64,000 nt of DNA, taken from positions 32,447,330 through 32,511,329 of the forward strand of contig NC_134880.1 in NCBI RefSeq assembly GCF_041734735.1, given 5' to 3'. The stretch is from Babylonia areolata (taxonomy: Eukaryota; Mollusca; Gastropoda; Neogastropoda; Buccinidae). The notes beneath the pieces are model-generated. The model was not told the origin of the DNA, ran no database searches, and was given only the letters and a program-made list of their open reading frames with translations. Of the stretch, positions 51,101 through 57,000 are shown piece after piece. The translations under genes were made by a program, and so were the position numbers. Within the stretch, counting starts at the first letter, position 1. The number at the start of each line of letters is the position of its first letter.

Positions 51101-54023
51101 CCACCTTGTTGTACTGCTGTGAAACATGGACGACGTATCGCTGTCACATTCAACAACTTGAGCAGTTTCACCAGAGATGCCTACAAAAGATCCTCTGCAT
51201 AAAGTGGCAAGACAGGGTCTCCAACCCCCAGGTCCTAGAGAGGAGCAGCCTGCCCAGCATTGAAAGCCTGCTGATCCAGTGCCAGCTACACTGGACAGGA
51301 CACGTCCACATGACAGACAGCAGGATCCTGAAGATGCTATTGTATGGCCAGCTGAAGGAAGACCACCGCAAACTTGGAAGACCCTGCAAGCGCTTCAAGG
51401 ACACCTTGAAGACAAACCTCAAAGCCTGTGACATAGACATCGCTTCCTGGGAAACTGATGCCCTTGACCGCTCTCACTGGAGGATGCTGTGCTCTAGAGG
51501 CATAAAGATGTTTGAAAACAAGAGAACGCTGGCCATTAAGTAGAAGCTTGAGTGAAGAAAGCAGGGCTCAACTTCTGGAGACGTTTTCCCTTGCAATACC
51601 AGTGGGAAGTGCTGTGCATCCAGAATCAGCGTCATCTCCCATATGAGGACACACACTGACAGATAAGCCTGCCTGCCTATTCATCTGTCAGTCTGATGGG
51701 AGACTCCATCATCACCTGTAGAAGAAAATAAAATGGCTTGTAAGTTTATGATAATAATCACAACTCTTGTGTTCATGTAAGTGAATAATAGTCCCAGCAA
51801 CAATGAACATGGATTCGATCAAGATAAAGATTCAGTAATATTCTCAGAAAGTGAGCTGTCAGGCTTATCTTACATCTAAGAATGTCCCCCTTTAGAGGGT
51901 TTTAACTGAGCCAATAAAATCTGCTATGCATCCATTTTGCCTACTCAGCAAAGAAGTTGGTGAACTGATCCGTGACAGAAAGCATGAAATTTTTTTAAAA
52001 ACATATGATTCCCATCTATTGTCTCCCAGCCATGCTTTTTATTAAAATCACAGATTATTGGCTGTTCATTGGTCATTGATCATTCCTAGCAGTTGAACAC
52101 TGTGAAAAGACAGTTCACTGATGCCTCCTTAGATGCCCTCTCACTGGCATCTGACCTATCATCTTACACTTCTCTCTCATTCCTCTTCCTCTTTTCAAAT
52201 TACATGGAAGTACTGCACCTTCAGTGTCAGTCATGGTCACCCACTCGAAAATGGCTTATTGGACAGATGGACTGAAGAAAGTGTCAGATGTTGTTGTCCA
52301 TTTCATCACTGTTGTCATCACTTTCAAGTTCGAACAAATCATGAGACAAGATAGATCCATCTCTCACCATTAAAGCCATACACAATCATTTGCACAGCTT
52401 GCAAAGTTGCATAAATCGACTGACTGGGACCACTGTCTTCACCTGACAATGTGTCCAATGCCTTTTTTTTACATGCAAAGCAAACCCACTTTCCATGTGT
52501 GCGCCAAGTGGTCCACTTAGCAAATCATTGTTGAGAAGAAAGGGGTCTTCCACCTGACATGTTTATTCAAATGATATGTTTATTATCCAGACACATTAAA
52601 CTAACTATTCAGAGGGTGTTGATGTTCACTGTACCAAACTTCATTGAAATAAAAATCAAAATACATGTAGGACATCAGTGGACGTCTTATGGGCACTATG
52701 GCAACACTTTGAACAGGACATCCCCGCGAAAACAGAGTATGGTTGCCTACATGGCAGGGTATTTGTATTACTCTTTTTGTCACAACAGATTTATCTGTGT
52801 GAAATTCGGGCTGCTCTCCCTAGAGAGAGCACATCGCTACACTGACAGTGCCACCTTTTTTTTCTGCCAATTTTATTTGTTTTCCTATCAAAGTGGATTT
52901 TTCAACAGAATTTTGCCAGGGACAACCCTTTTGTTGCTGTGGGTTCTTTTATGTGCGCTAAATGCATGCTGCAGAGGGACCTCGGTTTTTTGTCTCATCC
53001 GAATGACTAGCATCCAGACCACCACTCAAGGTCTAGTGGAGGGTGAGAAAATACCGGTGACTTCTGGTGTGATTTGAACCAGTGTGCTCAGATTCTGTCG
53101 CTTGCTAGTCGGATGCGTTACCTCTGGGCCAACACTCCACAAATGGTCATATATGTAAAAGCCCACTTATGTACATACGAGTGAACGTGGGAGTTGCAGC
53201 CTACGAACGAAGAAGAAGAAGAGGACATCAGCTGACGTACTACAGGTACTGAATGGATTAAGGACAGAGCAAGAGACTGTTCACAAAAAGAAAAATACAG
53301 CGAATTCTAGGTTTGTACAACTGTAAAACTGAAAGCTATTCTTTGTCATATTTAGGGATGCTGAATATTCTGTTGTAAGCAGTAGTACAGTTTAGAAAGT
53401 GACATGGCCTTGATGTGTAAGTAGTTTTTTGTCATTAAATTATGGAACATTTTGCCTCCAGGAGAAAGAACGACTCTTGAAAGAAAAACAAGAACAAGAG
53501 AAGGCACAACGAAAGGAGAAACATCACAGAAGAGGTACATTCAATTGAAATAAACTTTTATGATAATACACCTTAAATCGGTAGACAGTGGTTAGTTATT
53601 TACAAAGAAACAAAACAAAAACAAACAAACAAAAAACATAGGGCATGTTCTTATGCATGTGCAGACTGATTCTGATACCCATACATACATGCACAAACTC
53701 TCTTGGTCTCTCTTGAAACTAGACAGGACAGAGAGAGACAGAAAAAACAAAAAACAAACAAACAAAAAAACATAGAACATGTCCATATGCATGTGCATGC
53801 TGACACTGATGCCCATGCATACATGTGCAACCTCTCTTGGTCTCTCTTGGAACTAGACAGGACAGAGAGAGAGAAGACAAGACAGGACAAGACAAAATCT
53901 GTATTAACAGAGCAGACTAAAAGAAAAAGAAAAGATATGACAGAAGAAAAAAAAGCATGCAGACACAATAGGTGAAAAACACAAAGTACTTTCTTTGCAA
54001 TGAAACCCCACCCCACCACCAGC

Positions 54024-54056
<33 letters not shown>

Positions 54057-57000
54057 ACCCTCCTGATGCACACACAGAGAGAGAGAACATTCGATAACAG
54101 TGGACCACAGAAACAATGTCTTTGAAGTGAAAGTTTCAGGACCACTTTAACACTGTTCTCATAAAGAAAGTATGATCAGATGCATTTTCTAGTTAAAGGT
54201 GGCAGTATTTTTATGGAGGCTGCAAATGAAATGGGGGGAAACCCAAAACGTATGGGAGGAAAGATCGAGGTCAGCTTCACTGAACGGGTCTTTCCCACAC
54301 CAGTGCGAGAATCTACAAAGATGATGGAGGATGAGGTCAGTTTCTGTGTGTGTGTGTGTGTGCACGCTCGCGCGCGCGTGTGTGTGTGCACAAATGCAAG
54401 TATAATAGGAGGATGTGAGGATGTGTGTATAATTTTGTCAAAAGAACTGGACTTGCGTGGGTGGGTGGGTGAGTAGGTGGGTGTACATGTGTAGGTGTGT
54501 GTGTATGTGCATGAATGCATGTATTAGTGTGAGGATGTGTACATAATTTTGTGTGCATACACCCAAAAATGCTTTTGATGATTTTGTTATGATTTAACAA
54601 AGTCGGAAAGTTATGATGAAGACAGGGAAAGTTTGACCTTTGACAGATCTACATTACGATCATCAAAAACATTGAAATGCTGATGTGGGCTGATTAGGAA
54701 AAAATTGTTCAGTTTCCAGCCCACAACTTAGTATCTCTAACTCAATCAGTCTAATTTCATCCCTCTCTGCATTCACATATGCATACATGCATGCATGATT
54801 GTGTGTGTGTTTATGTGTGTGTGTGTGTGTGTGAGAGAGCATGCATACTTATTTTTCTGATATAATTATATTTGCCAAGGCCCCTCTTCATGGATATAAC
54901 ATGGCAACACAATTTGCTCACTCCTCTTTGTTAAAAAAGGTTATGTCCAATACATTAGTTTCAGGGGAAATAGCACATTAATTTTGTTCCATCATTTGAT
55001 CTGACAGTGCACTGATCCTCAAAGGTTCACACAGTTGTATGTTTGAGTTAGATGGAAACATTGCAGGCCGGCCACAGGAATATGTTTTCTGTGTGTTACA
55101 AAATTAAGTTGTTGTTGCTGTCGAATGGGAGGTTTACATCTAGATAGCAGTATGAAACAGAAATGAATGTTTTAAAAGAGGCACCTTATTTCCCAAATTG
55201 TCAACATTGATGTTTATTGTCACAGTGGTTGCAAAAGCAGGCAGAGGCACGACAGATTGCTGACCTTCAGGACTGTGACCTTACTGAGGAAGAGAGAAAT
55301 CCACAGTTCCTCCGTGACAAAGGAAAGTAAGAAAGATTGATTGTGTGTGTGCAGTGTCAGACACACACACACACACACACACACACATACTCACACACAT
55401 TCACACACACACACACATACACACTCTTTGCTTACAAAACATAACAACACTGGGCTAAAGAGCATCTGTGAAGTGAAAAAAGCTATGGAAAATGCGTATT
55501 TGGGGAGAAAGCATGTGAAAGAATCATCAGATATTTACATCTTCACCAGACTAGCAGAGGTTTTTCCTTCTTATTATTTTTTATGATAATCTTTCAGTCT
55601 TTTTTTTTTTCTGTCTCTCCCTCTATTGAAATCGTCATGTAGTGCATGTACTTGTGGGTGGGTATTTAATGAGCGTGTGCGTGCATGAGAGCATGAACGT
55701 GTGTGCTCTGTGTGTGCGCATGCATGCATGTGTATGTGTATGCATGTGTATGTTTGCAATTTGTAGCATTGTCTTGGAAAAGATACATACACATATATGT
55801 GGCATATTTTGTGCCTTTGTGTGTGCATGTGTTTGTGTGTGCATGTGTATGTGGGTCCATGCGTGTGTGCATGCATGCATTTGATTGTTCGTATCTGCAG
55901 TTTGTAGTATTGTCTCAGTGTGTATAGATATACATATATGTATGTGTTTGGTTTTTTTTTCATGTGATGTAGTTTGTTATTATGCACTGTTGTATATTCA
56001 TTGTTTGATGTGACGTGCTTTCCGCCCATTTTATGGACAACTAGTTTATGCCATATAAGTACAATATATTATTTTTATTAACACCTAGGTTCAGTATCAT
56101 GTTCATGTCATGTTCATGGCAAAAAAACATTTGTATAATAGAAAATTGCATTTCATGACAATTATGGTGGATGAATGTTTTATGTATAAGTGTGAGACTC
56201 TCTCGATCTGTGTGTGTGTGTGTGTGTATGTGTGTGTGTGTGTGTGTGTTTGTGTGTGTTTGTGAGGAGGGTAGGGTGCAGATTGGACAAGTAGTGTCAG
56301 GATTTCTGTTTGTAATGAGAATGTAAACTGATTTAGTTTATTATTTTGCCATTTACAGTCAGTGACTTTTGTACATGTAAAGCACTTTGAGCTCTGTTGG
56401 AGAAAAAGTACTGACTTAAGTCTGGGGTATTATTGTTTTGCTGTTATCATCATCATCATTATCATGAGTATCATTAGTATTATTGTTGTTGTTATTGTTG
56501 TTATCATCATCATTATTATCATTAGTATTATTATTATTCAGTGAAGACCTCACACAGTCATATTTTTTGCGATGTTTTATTGTTAATCTGATCAGACTGT
56601 ATGACAATAACAAAAACAAAACAAATAAAAAATGAAGACATCGTGTCCTGTGAAATAGAGTACAAGAGCATGTTGTGTCTCATTATGTGACTCTCAGACA
56701 TCATGCATGTCGGAGAAGCCTTTGTACTGCATTAGCCTTGAAATCTGGCCAAAAGAGCAAACTGATAGGCCTAGTTTTGTACTAGTTTGACATGATAAGT
56801 ATATATAACCAAACTGGGAGAGTAATATGAATTCCCCATATACCTTCACACTGTTATATTCTCCTTATCAGAATTATCCAGACAGAATCCCTCATATCAT
56901 GTGTTAAGCAGTGGTAGCAGGGAGAACATCAAACTACTTCACATTATATTTTGGCCACATCTTCACTCAAAAAGCTGCACAAGTCATTCTCAAGAGGGGC

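Larger units (their letters stand above)
47995..51714 (+). mobile_element. LINE (EN-RT-zinc finger type), plus copy, inserted in family A
   Basis: This is the same LINE as 24541-28335, in the opposite orientation. The 5' leader (GCAGAGGAGGAAACCTTTCC at about 48079), the endonuclease (48864-49760), the RT (49806-51543) and the 3' end GGGAGACTCCATC align throughout. The copy is nearly full length at 3.7 kb. The RT catalytic box is LADD (50721-50732), which is functional in principle, but at least four frameshifts or stops make it inactive. The first finger pair reads CNTS instead of CNTC. Confidence 0.85.
47695..53261 (-). mobile_element. Family A copy, inverted, split by a LINE and by nested SINEs
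   Basis: The terminus TTAATCCATTCAGTACC is read inward from 53261. Inward come the duplicated palindromes (53223-53238 and 52671-52688) with a composite SINE between them, then 52490-52080, which matches 414-800 of copy 1. After that comes 51715-52080, then the LINE insert 47995-51714, and finally 47695-47990, which matches 1230-1480 and 35540-35700. The second terminus near 47695 was not found. The order of events is family A first, then LINE and SINE. Confidence 0.65.
40784..53461 (+). other. DNAAF4: DNAAF4 intron 4 (12.7 kb)
   Basis: It is bounded by GTAAGA and TTGCCTCCAG. It holds a LINE piece (41475-42215), family A pieces (42961-43345, 45845-46055), a SINE-like piece, a LINE tail (46700-46935), and a family A copy split by a LINE and by nested SINEs (47695-53261). 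Stretches without a recognised element are 40784-41474, 42216-42960, 43346-44670 and 46936-47694. Confidence 0.85.

Noticed and set aside
52559-53077. 172-residue frame as a membrane protein
   Set aside because: It runs antisense through two SINEs and a family A piece.
53629-53878. CRISPR-like repeat array
   Set aside because: There are only two long, diverged units without spacers, in a eukaryotic intron.
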